Assembly: GCA_963582345.1 (NCBI GenBank) | Contig: CAUZSN010000163.1 | Span: 1 to 5,576, forward strand | Length of the DNA: 5,576 nucleotides | Reading direction: 5' to 3' | DNA from: CAUZSN01 sp963582345 | Lineage (GTDB): Bacteria > Planctomycetota > Planctomycetia > Planctomycetales > Planctomycetaceae | Shown: positions 5,533-5,576 of the stretch, piece after piece | Numbering within the stretch: position 1 is the first letter of the stretch | Layout of the letters: the number at the start of each line of letters is the position of its first letter | Translations under genes and position numbers: made by a program | Notes under the pieces: model-generated | Database searches by the model: none | Told to the model about the DNA's origin: nothing | The model's input: the letters and a program-made list of their open reading frames with translations, nothing else

Positions 5533-5576
5533 TGCGTGTGTGCCGAGGCGTCCACGGCCGCCTCGGCACACACGCA
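5533..5576. repeat. Perfect 18-bp inverted repeat at the window edge
   Basis: TGCGTGTGTGCCGAGGCG (5533-5550) is followed by an 8-base loop TCCACGGC and its exact reverse complement (5559-5576). The right arm ends on the last base of the window, so the stem could be longer. Such a stem could be a terminator (any T run would lie outside the window), part of a mobile-element end, or a fold-back assembly or amplification artefact. Confidence 0.85.

Noticed and set aside
1..5576. Circular replicon inferred from the repeat at both ends
   Set aside because: The right copy ends 50 bases before the window end and is followed by different sequence, so the ends do not overlap as a closed circle would.
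1..5576. CRISPR array, tRNA, rRNA or defence-system genes
   Set aside because: No regularly spaced repeats, cloverleaf-like sequence, rRNA motif or defence-protein motif was found.

Overview
The window looks like a mosaic contig from a planctomycete-like bacterium. The best clues are the GroEL C-terminal half (the GILPGGGVALLR stretch and a tail ending in HDMY instead of a GGM repeat), a LemA plus M48 peptidase pair, a short GlsB/YeaQ-type membrane protein and a PAPS-dependent-type sulfotransferase. This assignment rests on recognising protein families by eye. The phylum is an inference of moderate confidence.

Layout, left to right. Bases 1-61 are one copy of a 61-bp direct repeat whose second copy is at 5466-5526. 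After 56 bases with no recognisable origin (62-117), a groEL fragment starts abruptly at the equivalent of E. coli residue 254 and runs to its natural stop at 983. It is interrupted by a frameshift in an A7T3 tract, and it carries His in place of the ATPase aspartate D398. A textbook intrinsic terminator (1097-1124) follows. After about 400 bases without a convincing gene come lemA (1528-2133) and a 640-residue M48 membrane metallopeptidase (2202-4124). These are the only two complete and clearly intact genes in the window. The peptidase has a long C-terminal extension ending in a TerB-like segment. A possible terminator follows, then about 460 bases of non-coding DNA with two small dyad symmetries.

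The right end is scrambled. A GlsB/YeaQ/YmgE-type reading frame (from 4673) matches its family for only about 37 codons and then breaks at about 4783. From there a sulfotransferase on the minus strand occupies about 4784-5303. It lacks the N-terminal PAPS-binding region and has a false C-terminal tail. At about 5303 it gives way to the 3' end of an unidentified plus-strand gene (stop at 5396-5398), then GC-rich DNA containing the second repeat copy, and finally a perfect 18-bp inverted repeat ending on the last base of the window.

The intact core is the lemA-M48 pair, probably an envelope protein quality-control unit. The three genes that end without their proper termini, and the repeat at both edges, fit either insertion of a repeated mobile element with later decay or a chimeric assembly. 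Sequence alone cannot decide between these. I see no tRNA, rRNA, CRISPR array or recognisable defence system.
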